Origin: Planctomycetota bacterium
GTDB taxonomy: Bacteria; Planctomycetota; Planctomycetia; Planctomycetales; Planctomycetaceae
Length of the DNA: 64,000 bases
Direction: 5' to 3'
Assembly (NCBI GenBank): GCA_003388505.1
Contig: QQVO01000055.1
Coordinates: 1-64,000, forward strand
The translations under genes and the position numbers were made by a program. The notes beneath the pieces are model-generated. The model saw only the letters and a list, made by a program, of their open reading frames with translations. It ran no database searches and was not told where the DNA came from. Of this stretch, positions 17,136 through 27,204 are shown piece after piece; within the stretch, counting starts at the first letter, position 1; every line of letters begins with the position of its first letter.

Positions 17136-19379
17136 TCACCACAGCCCCACCATGCGGCGGGTGATCCATTCGACGCCCATCCAGACGAGCAGCAGGGTGA
17201 GGATCAGGCCGCGGTCCCACAGGTAGATCAGCTTCGGGGGCATCGTGAGCGCGGCCAGGTGCCGCGAGAGCATTTCGTCGAGGTCGAGGCCCTCTTCGGG
17301 AGTCAGAAACGCGCCGCCGGAGTGTTCGGCCAGAATCCGCAGCGGCATCGGGTTGACGGCGGTTCGCAGGCGTTCCAGATTGACGTTGTAGACGTTGAAG
17401 TTCCGGCTGAGCTGCGAGGGGTTCATGCCGGGAGCCGACAACTCGACCTGGTGCACGCCGACTTCGGCCGGCGTGATCGTGGCCCGGTAGCGGGGAAACG
17501 CGCCGGGCAGTTCGTGGACCGCCACGTCGACGGTTTCGCCGTCCGGCCCGGTCAACTGCAGGCGGGGCACGGCGCCCTCCGCCGATTCGTGCTTGTAGGC
17601 GATGTCGACGGTGACCTCGTCACCCAGCCGGGCGGTGGTCCGGCTGAGTTGCAGCGCGACCTGCTGCCCCGGCGGAAAGTCGCCCCCCAGCGCGAGCCAG
17701 CGGACGAGGTTCGACCAGAACGTGTCATAGAAGCCGCGCAGATCCTGGGACTCGGGCGGCAGCAGGCTCCACTTCCAGAGGCCTTCGCCGAGAATGCCGA
17801 TGACGGTGCCGCGACCGTAGTTCATGCTCGTGAGCGCGGGGACGCCGCTTCCGGCCGGCCCGCCTTCGGCGAAGGCGCGGGCGAGCACCAGGGTGCCCGG
17901 TTTTTCGCGTTCGACCGTCTGCATCACCTCGAAGCCCGGCAGCCGGGTGAATGCGTCCTGCGCGTCGAGACCCATCTTGGTGGGGGACATCCAGTTGCTC
18001 GTCCGCCCGCTGGGAGTCAACTCCAGTGAAAGCTGCTGCATCTGCTGGTTGCCCCACACGACCGGTTCGAGCCGCTGCAGAACTTCGGCCAGCTCCATGC
18101 CTGCCGCGGAATCGCGGCTGTAAGCCGGCCCGCGGGCGAAAACCACGTGACCGCCCCCGTCGACGACGAATGAAACGAGCCGTTCGGCCCCTTCGCGGTC
18201 GAGCACGTTCTCCAGGTTCTTGCCCAGAATGACGACGTCATACTCGGACCATTCTTCCGGCGTGCGGGGGACTTCGGGGGTGCCGCGCTCGACGCGCGAG
18301 ACGATCGTTTCCCGCCGTTCCGTGCCAAGTTGTGAGATCTGCGTCAGTTCGACGCGCTCATCCTTGCGGAGCGACTGCGCCAGAAACTTGGTGTCCCAGA
18401 ACGGCTGCCCTTCCAGCACGAGGACGCGCAGCCGTCGTTCCATCACTTCGCAGAACACCGTCTGGCGGTTGTTGGTGAGTTCCGTCTCGTCGCCGACCGT
18501 GTCGAGCGAGACTTCATACTGGTACTGGCCCGGTTCGTCCTGCTTGATGGGGATCTGAAGTTCGACGACTGATCCGTTCCCGATTTCCACCGGCAACCGT
18601 GTGACCTCGTCTCCGGACGTGACAGTCACCGTGGTCGACGTTCCGTCCAGCCCCGACTGATAGACCTTCACCATGATCGCACCCGGTTCGCCCGGCAGCA
18701 GCGACTCCTGCATGGGGACGGCCAGCAGGGCGGCGTCGGTGGTCGACTGGTCGCCTCCCACCGCCACGGCGTAGATCGGGATCCGCTTCGACTCCGCCAG
18801 CGCGGCCGCCGGTTGGACCGACGCGTCTTCGGTGTCGCGGCCGTCGCTGACGATCAACAGCACGTCCCCCTCGTCCCGACCCCGCATTTGAGAGAGGGTT
18901 TGCGTGACCGACTCCGCGAGATACGTGGCCCGGCCTGTGGCCAGATCGGTCGGATCGGTGTAGAGGCGACGCTCCGGGAGCGGATGGACGCGCTCGTCGA
19001 ATCCTCGGGTTTCAACGCGGAAGCCTTCCTTTAACTCCCGCAATTGCTCGGGGCCGAGCACGGTCGACGCCGCGTGCGTCAGGCGGCTTGCGCCGTCACA
19101 GTCCTCGGTCCGCATCGATTCCGACGTGTCGACGAGAATGGAGAGTTTCGGCTTCCGGGTCGATTCCGGCTGCGGCTGCTCCCGGCTGGGCCCCATCAGC
19201 AGCGCCGAGATCGCGCCGATCACGGCCAGCCGCATCACAAGCAGGATCGATGAGGAGACCGGTCGCGCACGGAACACACGCAGATAAGCGAATAGCGTCA
19301 GCGCCGTCAGCACCGCAGCCCCCGCCGCAATATGCAGCGGAGCCGCAATCGGTTGCCAGACCAACGCGATTACGAACAT
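17136..19379 (-). CDS. VWA-domain membrane protein (C-terminal member of MoxR block)
   Basis: 747 residues. Two N-terminal helices (~15-35, ~45-63) precede a von Willebrand A domain whose MIDAS begins DTSES (84-88). The central part is a Rossmann/GATase-like domain (LRVLVLEGQPFWDTKFLAQ; YDVVILGK; VVDGGGHVVF) as in large planctomycete VWA proteins. A beta-sandwich and a final helix (LILTLLLVWMGVEW) follow. It is the last gene of the leftward block MoxR, DUF58, BatA-like, VWA; such blocks are thought to be chaperone/metal-insertion or envelope-integrity systems. Exact substrate unknown. Confidence 0.82.
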   Translation of the reverse strand: MFVIALVWQPIAAPLHIAAGAAVLTALTLFAYLRVFRARPVSSSILLVMRLAVIGAISALLMGPSREQPQPESTRKPKLSILVDTSESMRTEDCDGASRLTHAASTVLGPEQLRELKEGFRVETRGFDERVHPLPERRLYTDPTDLATGRATYLAESVTQTLSQMRGRDEGDVLLIVSDGRDTEDASVQPAAALAESKRIPIYAVAVGGDQSTTDAALLAVPMQESLLPGEPGAIMVKVYQSGLDGTSTTVTVTSGDEVTRLPVEIGNGSVVELQIPIKQDEPGQYQYEVSLDTVGDETELTNNRQTVFCEVMERRLRVLVLEGQPFWDTKFLAQSLRKDERVELTQISQLGTERRETIVSRVERGTPEVPRTPEEWSEYDVVILGKNLENVLDREGAERLVSFVVDGGGHVVFARGPAYSRDSAAGMELAEVLQRLEPVVWGNQQMQQLSLELTPSGRTSNWMSPTKMGLDAQDAFTRLPGFEVMQTVEREKPGTLVLARAFAEGGPAGSGVPALTSMNYGRGTVIGILGEGLWKWSLLPPESQDLRGFYDTFWSNLVRWLALGGDFPPGQQVALQLSRTTARLGDEVTVDIAYKHESAEGAVPRLQLTGPDGETVDVAVHELPGAFPRYRATITPAEVGVHQVELSAPGMNPSQLSRNFNVYNVNLERLRTAVNPMPLRILAEHSGGAFLTPEEGLDLDEMLSRHLAALTMPPKLIYLWDRGLILTLLLVWMGVEWITRRMVGLW

Positions 19380-19442
19380 CGATTCGCAACTCCCACCATC
19401 ACACCAGAAACCTCACCCCAGGAACCACTTGCCCCATCAACG

Positions 19443-19464
19443 CCCACGGGCTGCGACCCGTGGG
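19443..19464. terminator. stem-loop between the two VWA genes
   Basis: CCCACGGG and CCCGTGGG, 8-bp arms over a 6-nt loop. The stem is almost the same as the terminator at 17078-17107. There is no good T-run on the minus strand, so it may attenuate or stabilise mRNA instead of terminating it. Confidence 0.45.
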
Positions 19465-19548
19465 ACGTGTAAGTTTCCACGCTTGCGTGAACTCGGTTGC
19501 AACCGCCTGCTGACGCCGCGCAGCTCGTCGGGTGTTCCCGATGTTCTG

Positions 19549-21681
19549 TCATCGCTTCCACCAGCCGAGCAATAACAACTCCAGACCGATCGCGCACAGG
19601 GCGAGGGTGAAAAACAGGCCCCACATCGGTTCACCGTCGAGGTTCAGCACAGGATCCCAGCCGGCGGTTTGCCGCGTGTCGGTTCGCAATCCTTGCCGGG
19701 AGAGCGATTCCGACACTCTCTCGGCCGACAGGCTCGCCAGGTTTCCTTCGCGGGGATCAACGTTGATCGCCGCGGCGTCAATCAACGTCCCTCCCGACTC
19801 AAACCGATAGATCCCCCCCGCTTGCGGGTTCGCAATCTCCACCTGCATCCCGTCACCCCGCGCCGTCACAGCCGCCGCGACAACCGAATCGTCAGGACCG
19901 GTCACCACCACCGACCGCTCTCCCGGCTCCAGCTTGATCAACCCCCGATGATGATACGCCACCCCCGGAGGCGTCGCCTGCGCGGTGACCACGCCCGGCA
20001 TCAGGGACTGTGCGACGATCTGCGTCCAGGCGACGAACGCACCGTGCTTCCCGAAATCGCTCTCGCCCACGGACGGGCTGAAGTTCGCCACCAGCAGTTG
20101 GCCCTGCCCGAACAGCCGGCTGCCAAGCGCCGGCTGGCCATTCGAAAACGAGAGCAACACGTCCGTTTCCGGATGCGGCGCGGCAACCGACCACACGCGG
20201 CGAAAGCTGATCTGCGCAATCGCAATCTGGCTCTGTTCGTCAAACTCGCGAAACCAGCGCGACTGCCACCGGCCCGAAGAGATGTGCAACGGCTCCCCGC
20301 GCGGATCGATCTCTCGTCGGATCCCCGGATTCCAGGGCAGGATCTCGCGGTCTCCCGCCGCTGTTTGCAACGTCTCGAGGTTGCGGACCACCGGTCCTTC
20401 GCCACAGAACCAGACCACGCCGCCCCCGCCGTCGATGTAATCGACGAGGACTCTGGCGGTCGCCTCCGAAACGTCTCCCAGATAACCGACGAAGACCGCC
20501 GAGACGCCCGCCAAGGACTCCCGCGTGAGCCGGAGCGGGCGCACATGCCGCGCATCAAACCGGTCGGTGTTGTCGCCCCGGGGCGAGAGTGCGCGAAGCG
20601 TGTAGAAGGCGGTCGTGCCGGGATCATCCGGGCTGTCGTCGCTGACAATCAGGACCGGGATGCGGTCGGACGTGCGGACGACGAGACAGGCCCGGTTGTC
20701 GACGATCAGGGCGTCGGCCGGAGCCGAAAACGTCGCCAGCAGCGGCCCGCTCTGCGGCGCGGTCGCATCAAATGTGACGTCCCGATCTTCCCCCGCTTCG
20801 AGGGATATCGTCTGATCGCGAATCGCGCTCTCCCCCGCGGCGGTCTCGGTCTCCAGCGACACGCGCACCTGGGCCGGTTGCGTTCCGAAATTGTTCACGC
20901 GGACCGTGAGTTCGCACTCCTGTCCGGCGAGCGGTTGGGCCGGGAAATGTCGTGGATCGCTGAGACTGATGTTCCCCGGAGCCCTCTCCCCGGTCTCCGC
21001 CACCGTGACGACCGTATCCGGCGGAAGAAGTTGCCCCAGCGAGCCCTCCGTCAGCGCGTCGTTCCAGTTGCTGGCCTGCAGATCGGAAATCACGACGAGT
21101 CGCTTCGGGCCGTTCCGCTCCGCGAGAAACCGTCCGGCGAGCGCCACGGCCGCCGGGAAGTCGGCCCGCTCTTCAGAAGGCGCGAGTTGATCCAGTTCCT
21201 GCCGCAGGACCGGGAGATTTGGGCTCATGCGGTCGAACACGGCGTCCGGCTGAGCGTCCGCAAACACAATGTTCGCCACGTCTGTTCCGCTGCGCAGGGA
21301 GTCGAGCGTCCGTCCGGCGGCCGCCCGCAGCGACTCGATCCCCGTGACTCCCCCCGATCGCCGGCCGGTCGACGCGCTGCGGTCCACCAGCAGTACCACC
21401 GACGTGGATTGGCCCCGCGTTGCGGCGTCCGTTTCCGATACGTCCAGCCACACCGGCCGTGTGAACGCCAGCACGATGCACGCCACCGCAATCAGACGCA
21501 GCAACAGCAGCAACCATCGTTTCAAGCGGTGGAACCGCGACTGCGTGGCAACGGCCGCCATCAGGAACTGCACCGTTGGAAACACCACCCGCCGCGTCGA
21601 ATGCCGCTGCAGAAAATGCGCGATCAACGGCAGCGTCAGCAACCCGAGACCGGCCAGCAGAATGGGTGTTGTAAAGGACAT
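19549..21681 (-). CDS. BatA/VWA-domain membrane protein
   Basis: 710 residues from the ATG at 21681. The open frame runs further upstream, but MSFTTPILLAGLGLLTLPLI is the standard start of the BatA N-terminal double-transmembrane domain. Its second helix is near 55-75 (LKRWLLLLLRLIAVACIVL). The VWA domain begins with VVLLVDRSAS (MIDAS 100-104). A CARDB-like beta-sandwich (~300-370) and a GATase-like segment with VVWFCGEGP follow. The protein ends with one helix (WGLFFTLALCAIGLELLLLGWW). The stop lies 169 bp before the next gene; the DUF58 gene ends 7 bp upstream, so they are co-transcribed. Confidence 0.82.
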   Translation of the reverse strand: MSFTTPILLAGLGLLTLPLIAHFLQRHSTRRVVFPTVQFLMAAVATQSRFHRLKRWLLLLLRLIAVACIVLAFTRPVWLDVSETDAATRGQSTSVVLLVDRSASTGRRSGGVTGIESLRAAAGRTLDSLRSGTDVANIVFADAQPDAVFDRMSPNLPVLRQELDQLAPSEERADFPAAVALAGRFLAERNGPKRLVVISDLQASNWNDALTEGSLGQLLPPDTVVTVAETGERAPGNISLSDPRHFPAQPLAGQECELTVRVNNFGTQPAQVRVSLETETAAGESAIRDQTISLEAGEDRDVTFDATAPQSGPLLATFSAPADALIVDNRACLVVRTSDRIPVLIVSDDSPDDPGTTAFYTLRALSPRGDNTDRFDARHVRPLRLTRESLAGVSAVFVGYLGDVSEATARVLVDYIDGGGGVVWFCGEGPVVRNLETLQTAAGDREILPWNPGIRREIDPRGEPLHISSGRWQSRWFREFDEQSQIAIAQISFRRVWSVAAPHPETDVLLSFSNGQPALGSRLFGQGQLLVANFSPSVGESDFGKHGAFVAWTQIVAQSLMPGVVTAQATPPGVAYHHRGLIKLEPGERSVVVTGPDDSVVAAAVTARGDGMQVEIANPQAGGIYRFESGGTLIDAAAINVDPREGNLASLSAERVSESLSRQGLRTDTRQTAGWDPVLNLDGEPMWGLFFTLALCAIGLELLLLGWWKR

Positions 21682-21688
21682 GGGATCA

Positions 21689-22636
21689 CTATGCCCGGCG
21701 TTGTTCCCGGCCCACCAAATAACGTTCCAGAATCTTGTAGTACGGTTCGTTGGTGAGCGCCCTTGCGTAGTCGACTCCCAGGCCCAGGCACCGCCGAAAC
21801 CAGCCGTCGATGAAGTCGCGCATCCGCTGCTTGTACTCGTCGCGGATCTCACTCACGTTCAGCCGCACGCGCGCGGCCGTTTCGCTGTCGATGAACAGAC
21901 CGTGATCGATGTCCGGGAGGTTCAGTTCATCCGGGTGCAGAATCTGAAACACAATCGCTTCGCCCCCCGCCTGCGTCCGGGCCGCCAGCGCCTTGGCGAC
22001 GGCGTCCGGTTCGTCGATCAGATCACTCAACACAATCAGCAGCGAGCGCCGCGAACCCTGCCGCGTCAATTCATCAATGGCGACCGGCAACCGCGCGCGT
22101 CCTCGCGGCCGCAGCGCTTCCATCCGCCGCAGAATCCCGGTGAGGTGCCGCATCGTGCTTTCCGGCGGCGCGTACCGCTGTAATCCCCGTTGGGCGAAAC
22201 CACACGAGAAGCGGTCGTGCTGTTTCATCACGAGAAAGCCGATCGAAGCGGCCAGAAAGCAGGCGTAATCGTACTTGGAGAGCCCCTTCTGTGGCGCCCG
22301 GCGGTCGCCGACGAGTTGTCCCCGGTAGGCCATTGATCCCGACGCGTCGATCAGCAGGTTCACCGTCAGTTCGGACTGATGTTCGAACAGCTTGATGAAC
22401 AGCTTGTCGCTGCGACCGTAGACCTTCCAGTCGATGCCGCCGATGTCGTCGCCCGGCAGGTACTGGCGATAGTCGCGAAACTCGACGCTCTGCCCCCGCT
22501 GCCGCGTTGCGTAGTGCCCGCTGTAGCGCCCCTCGACGATCCGTCGCGGCGCAAACAGCAGGTACTCCAGCCGCCGCAGATCGGCGAGCTGCAGATACTT
22601 GTGCCGGAATTCACCCTGATTACGAGTCGCCGCCAC
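21689..22636 (-). CDS. DUF58 domain protein
   Basis: 315 residues, GTG start. The DUF58 core is clear: VEFRDYRQYLPGDDIGGIDW, then KVYGRSDKLFIKLFE, followed by a VWA-like strand LLIDASGSMAY with MIDAS residues Asp97, Ser99, Ser101. No transmembrane helices are seen, so it is cytoplasmic, as are most planctomycete DUF58 proteins in MoxR blocks. It probably partners the MoxR ATPase encoded upstream. Confidence 0.88.
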   Translation of the reverse strand: MAATRNQGEFRHKYLQLADLRRLEYLLFAPRRIVEGRYSGHYATRQRGQSVEFRDYRQYLPGDDIGGIDWKVYGRSDKLFIKLFEHQSELTVNLLIDASGSMAYRGQLVGDRRAPQKGLSKYDYACFLAASIGFLVMKQHDRFSCGFAQRGLQRYAPPESTMRHLTGILRRMEALRPRGRARLPVAIDELTRQGSRRSLLIVLSDLIDEPDAVAKALAARTQAGGEAIVFQILHPDELNLPDIDHGLFIDSETAARVRLNVSEIRDEYKQRMRDFIDGWFRRCLGLGVDYARALTNEPYYKILERYLVGREQRRA

Positions 22637-22665
22637 AGCTATGAAACCTCAAAGGCCAGAGTTGC

Positions 22666-22847
22666 CTCACGCAAAGTCACAAAGTCGCCAAGAGATAGAG
22701 CAAATTCCCTGGATACCGCCCCACTCGCCGCGACCGTCAGGGAGCGGTCGATGTGCAGACAATCTCGCACTACGACTGAACCATCCACCTTCCTCTCAAT
22801 CCTTTACTTCCAGTCTCCCCCTTTGCGCCTTCGCGACTTTGCGTGAG
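22666..22847. repeat. spacer bounded by 13-bp inverted repeats
   Basis: CTCACGCAAAGTC (22666-22678) and its exact complement GACTTTGCGTGAG (22835-22847) enclose 156 bp between the MoxR and DUF58 genes. The arm sequence is a familiar dispersed motif in bacterial spacers. It could be a small non-autonomous element; no ORF is inside. Confidence 0.45.
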
Positions 22848-22867
22848 CCCTCCCTCAACGAAACCAA

Positions 22868-23962
<1,095 letters not shown>

Positions 23963-24135
23963 CGATCAGTTCTCATCTTCCGTTTAGTCACAACCCGCGC
24001 GTCCATTCCGAACGCCACTATGTAGTCTACCAGCCCGCCCCCCCGCCTGCATTCCGCCGGCCCCGCCACCTTTCGGAGTGCGGCGACCTGTCGCCGCTTT
24101 TCGAATGGGAATGTGCAACCGGCAATAGGACGCGC

Positions 24136-24167
<32 letters not shown>

Positions 24168-24233
24168 CACCGCGCGACCGCGCCCCGCCGCTTCCCGTTG
24201 ACACGCCGCGTCAACGGGCCAGACAATATAGGC

Positions 24234-24494
24234 ATGCCGCGCATCACCGAGTTCTACGGCATCGCCATCTACATGTACTATCGCGATCACGCGCCGCCGC
24301 ATTTTCACGCGATCTACGGCGAATTCGAGGCGGAGATTGAGATTGCCACGGCGGAAATTCTGGTCGGCGACCTCCCGCGGCGGGCCACGTCGCTTGTAAC
24401 CGACTGGGCGGAACTCCACCGAGATGAATTGCAGGAGAATTGGGACCTCGCTCGTCGAGCACAACCCATGAATCCAATCGCCCCGCTCGAATGA
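24234..24494 (+). CDS. DUF4160 domain protein
   Basis: 86 residues from the ATG at 24234 (upstream frame has no family resemblance). MPRITEFYGIAIYMYYRDH then APPHFHAIYGEFEAEIEI is the DUF4160 signature, and ATAEILVGDLPRRA completes it. The HFH pair is conserved in the family. It is followed after 10 bp by a DUF2442 gene; the two families are commonly neighbours and have been suspected of being a toxin-antitoxin-like module, without proof known to me. Confidence 0.8.
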   Translation: MPRITEFYGIAIYMYYRDHAPPHFHAIYGEFEAEIEIATAEILVGDLPRRATSLVTDWAELHRDELQENWDLARRAQPMNPIAPLE

Positions 24495-24504
24495 AGGCTC
24501 GTCA

Positions 24505-24783
24505 ATGATCCTGCGAATCACACAAGCCGAAGTCACCGGGCCCCATTCGCTCGCGTTAGCCTTCAACGACGGAACGAAAAAAACAGTCGAGGTGACGTCG
24601 TTGCTCGACGGTCCGGTCTTTGAACCGCTGAAGGAGCCGGCCTACTTCGCGCAGGCGACTTTAGATTCCGTCTGCGGCACGGTCGTCTGGCCGAACGGAG
24701 CTGATTTCGCTCCGGAAGCGCTGTACGAGTTGGCGGCCGAACCAAACCAGACAGAACGGGGGGCACGGCCCGGAACGGAATGA
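24505..24783 (+). CDS. DUF2442 domain protein
   Basis: 92 residues. ITQAEVTGPHSLALAFNDGT, then VTSLLDGPVFEPLKEPAYFAQ, and the closing GTVVWPNGADFAPEALYEL are the DUF2442 pattern. Last ~12 residues are poorly conserved and overlap a dispersed repeat (24762-24803), which supplies the stop codon. Partner of the DUF4160 gene just upstream, likely the second half of a small two-gene module. Confidence 0.8.
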   Translation: MILRITQAEVTGPHSLALAFNDGTKKTVEVTSLLDGPVFEPLKEPAYFAQATLDSVCGTVVWPNGADFAPEALYELAAEPNQTERGARPGTE

Positions 24784-24803
24784 AATGCAGCGACGGGAGT
24801 GGC
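24762..24803. repeat. 42-bp dispersed repeat, copy 1
   Basis: Matches 26710-26751 with five differences out of 42 (core AATGAAATG, then AGCGACGGG). Same orientation. The two copies bracket the oxidoreductase and VapBC-like genes. This copy overlaps the end of the DUF2442 gene. Confidence 0.7.
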
Positions 24804-24887
24804 CGGGCGCAGCATTGACGCTGATCATGAAGGAATGCGTTGCTATAAATGGTCGCCGCACTCCAGAACTCCTCGGAATAAACCGCA

Positions 24888-25928
24888 ATGATGTCCCCAC
24901 CGATTCGAACCGCTCTCGCACTGCTGCTGACACTCGCCGTGACCACCCACGTTCGCGCGGACAAACCGGAACGGCCGGTCCGCGTGGGGATGATCGGGCT
25001 CGACACGTCGCATGTGGTCGCGTTTACAAAGCTGGTCAACGATCCCGATGCGGCAGGTGAATTGGCGCAGATCACCATCGCGGCCGGATTCCCCGGCGGC
25101 AATCCTGAGTTTCCACTCAGCCGGGATCGGGTGAACCGGTTCACCGAGCAGTTGCGCGGCATGGATGTCGAAATCGTTGCGTCGATCGACGAACTGCTGG
25201 AGAAAGTCGACGCCGTCATGCTGGAGAGCGTGGACGGGGGTCAGCATCTGGAACAGGCCCGGCTTGTGTTCGCGGCCGGCAAACCGTTGTTCATCGACAA
25301 GCCGCTGGCCGCGTCGCTGGAGGACGCCCTCGCGATTTACGAACTCGGCCTCGAGACCGGCACCCCCTGGTTCTCGGCGTCTTCCAGCCGGTTCACTCCG
25401 GGGTACCTGGAACTGCGCAACAGCAACGACCAGGTCGGCAAGGTGCTCGGTTGCGACGCCTACAGCCAGTCGCGCGCGGCGCCGTTTCATCCCGATCTAT
25501 TCTGGTACGGCGTCCACGGGGTCGATCTCCTCTACACCGTGATGGGCCGCGGCTGCGAGAGCGTGTCGGCTGTGCAGACCGATTACACCGAGTCGGTCCG
25601 CGGCGTCTGGAGCGACGGCCGCGTGGGAACCTATCGCTCGATCCGAGAGCACACCGGCAAAACGGGCTTGGGAGCGACCGTGTTCGGAACGGACGGGATC
25701 GTGCACCACAACCAGTACTACGACTACGAGCCGCTCGTGCGGGAAGTCGCCCGCTTCTTCGTCTCAAAGCAGCCGCCGGTCGACCCGGAAGAAACGCTGG
25801 AGGAATTCGTCTTCATGGCGGCCGCCGAGCGCAGCAAGACCGAGAGCGGCGCGCCGGTGGAACTGGAACACGTCCTCAAAGAAGCCCGGCAGACGTTGGC
25901 GGGGCGGTCGGGGAAGGATGGTCGATAG
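24888..25928 (+). CDS. secreted Gfo/Idh/MocA-family oxidoreductase
   Basis: 346 residues. A Sec-type signal peptide (IRTALALLLTLAVTTHVRA) precedes a Rossmann domain starting VRVGMIGLDTSHVVAF. The motif FIDKPLA (135-141) stands where the family has EKP, giving the catalytic lysine Lys138. The C-terminal alpha/beta domain (from ~150) includes DLFWYGVHGVDLLYTVMG with histidine(s) typical of the substrate pocket. Exported members of this NAD(P)-dependent sugar oxidoreductase family are common in planctomycetes. Substrate unknown. Alternative start one codon later. Confidence 0.8.
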   Translation: MMSPPIRTALALLLTLAVTTHVRADKPERPVRVGMIGLDTSHVVAFTKLVNDPDAAGELAQITIAAGFPGGNPEFPLSRDRVNRFTEQLRGMDVEIVASIDELLEKVDAVMLESVDGGQHLEQARLVFAAGKPLFIDKPLAASLEDALAIYELGLETGTPWFSASSSRFTPGYLELRNSNDQVGKVLGCDAYSQSRAAPFHPDLFWYGVHGVDLLYTVMGRGCESVSAVQTDYTESVRGVWSDGRVGTYRSIREHTGKTGLGATVFGTDGIVHHNQYYDYEPLVREVARFFVSKQPPVDPEETLEEFVFMAAAERSKTESGAPVELEHVLKEARQTLAGRSGKDGR

Positions 25929-26029
25929 GGATTCAAGGCTGCGTTCTTGAAGGCTCGGCAGGGTGGGCGCTGTCGCGCGACCGCGTACAATTGACGTGGC
26001 TGGGGAACCCGATTCGTGGAGAGCGGCAA

Positions 26030-26260
26030 ATGGTTGATGCGACAATTGAAAGCGAACTCTCGACCTGCCTGGGGAAACTGCCTGTTGAGAAGCAGCGCCA
26101 GGTACTGGAGTTCGCGCGAACGTTGGCGACTGCGCCCCCGCACGGCGTGCCGGGCTCCAACCTTCTGCGGTTCGCCGGGGCGATCAACGAAAGTGATCTG
26201 AACGCGATGTCGCAAGCCATTCAGGACGGCTGTGAGAGGGTCGACGTCGATGAATGGTAA
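26030..26260 (+). CDS. small antitoxin-like protein paired with a PIN toxin
   Basis: 76 residues. ELSTCLGKLPVEKQRQVLEF resembles the DUF2281-type helix found in antitoxins paired with PIN nucleases, and the acidic C-terminus (DLNAMSQAIQDGCERVDVD) is the kind of tail that binds a toxin active site. Its stop lies inside the next gene (overlap 26250-26260), the usual translational coupling in VapBC operons. The short length and context are the main support. Confidence 0.7.
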   Translation: MVDATIESELSTCLGKLPVEKQRQVLEFARTLATAPPHGVPGSNLLRFAGAINESDLNAMSQAIQDGCERVDVDEW

Positions 26261-26639
26261 GCATCTACTCGACACAAGCATCATCGTCGCACTCTTCAAG
26301 AATGATGAAGCGGTGCGAAGTCAAATCGCCTCAGCGCCTGAAGTCTTCGTGCCCTCTATCGCCGTCGGAGAGTTGTACTACGGTGCACAGCATTCCGCTC
26401 AGGTCGAGCGGAACGTGGCACAGGTGCGCGAATTCGCTGCCAATTCCGCAGTCCTCGCATGCGATCTGGTGACGGCCGAACACTACGGTCAGATCAAAAA
26501 CGAACTGAAAACCAAAGGGCGTCCCCTGCCCGAGAATGACGTCTGGATTGCTGCAATTGCCAGTCAGCACTCTCTCACAGTCGTAACTCGAGATCAGCAC
26601 TTCGGTGTCATCGACGGCCTGCAGTTGGAAGAGTGGTAG
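26250..26639 (+). CDS. VapC-like PIN-domain ribonuclease toxin
   Basis: 129 residues; start at the ATG at 26250, 11 nt inside the antitoxin gene. PIN-domain acidic residues are visible in order: LLDTSI (Asp), VGELYYG (Glu), PENDVWIAA (Asp) and VVTRDQHF (Asp). These coordinate Mg2+ for RNA cleavage. Length and motif spacing match VapC toxins acting on tRNA or rRNA. Expected to be held inactive by the preceding antitoxin and autoregulated. Confidence 0.88.
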   Translation: MNGKHLLDTSIIVALFKNDEAVRSQIASAPEVFVPSIAVGELYYGAQHSAQVERNVAQVREFAANSAVLACDLVTAEHYGQIKNELKTKGRPLPENDVWIAAIASQHSLTVVTRDQHFGVIDGLQLEEW

Positions 26640-27204
26640 CTCTCGGCAAGGCTGTCGCCACGAATGACCGAAAAGAAACGGCGTGAGCCGTCGATCGATG
26701 AGCTCGGGTGGCACGACCCGGAGCGAAATGAAATGGAGCGACGGGCGTGGCTGATGGAAGCTTTGAGACCGTTCGCGAGACTGTGGAAAACTGCGAATCG
26801 ACTCGAACTCGACACGTTCGGCGTTTCGCTGCGCTTCACTCAAGGTACGCCGACCGGTGCGGTTCGCTCCCTTCGCGCAACTCAGACCGAATGATGAGGG
26901 ACGGCGGATCCGTCCCAATGTTCGCTGTCCGGCCACCGCAGAAACTCTGCTCCGTTCCGTTCTCCCCCCATGCGCACCCGACCCGTTTTCCACACTCTGC
27001 GCACATCATCGCCGGCTTCGTTGCGACCCGCTGCATACGTAAAGGGTAAAGACTTCAAAGACTTCAGTGACGGCCCCGAAAAACGGCCTTCCAACTCTTT
27101 ACGCATTCCCGCTCCGGGCGCCCGGTCATCGACCCACCCGCAACCGCCGCGCAACCGGCCGCCAAAGGGTGAGCCGCCGAATGACGGTGTACGACCAACA
27201 ATCC
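26640..27204. other. intergenic region with dispersed repeat
   Basis: About 565 bp without a supported gene. It contains the second 42-bp repeat (26710-26751) and low-information sequence. No terminator with a clear T-run was found downstream of the toxin gene or of the leftward VKOR gene. Confidence 0.4.
26710..26751. repeat. 42-bp dispersed repeat, copy 2
   Basis: Five differences from 24762-24803, same orientation. It lies in non-coding DNA just after the PIN toxin gene. Confidence 0.7.

Noticed and set aside
19669-21756. 695-codon plus-strand open frame across the BatA-like gene
   Set aside because: Arg/His/Pro-rich translation without motifs; the minus-strand protein has a BatA domain and MIDAS.
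24762-26751. 42-bp repeats as ends of a transposon
   Set aside because: Copies differ at five positions, are direct not inverted, and no transposase lies between them; dispersed repeat is a simpler reading.
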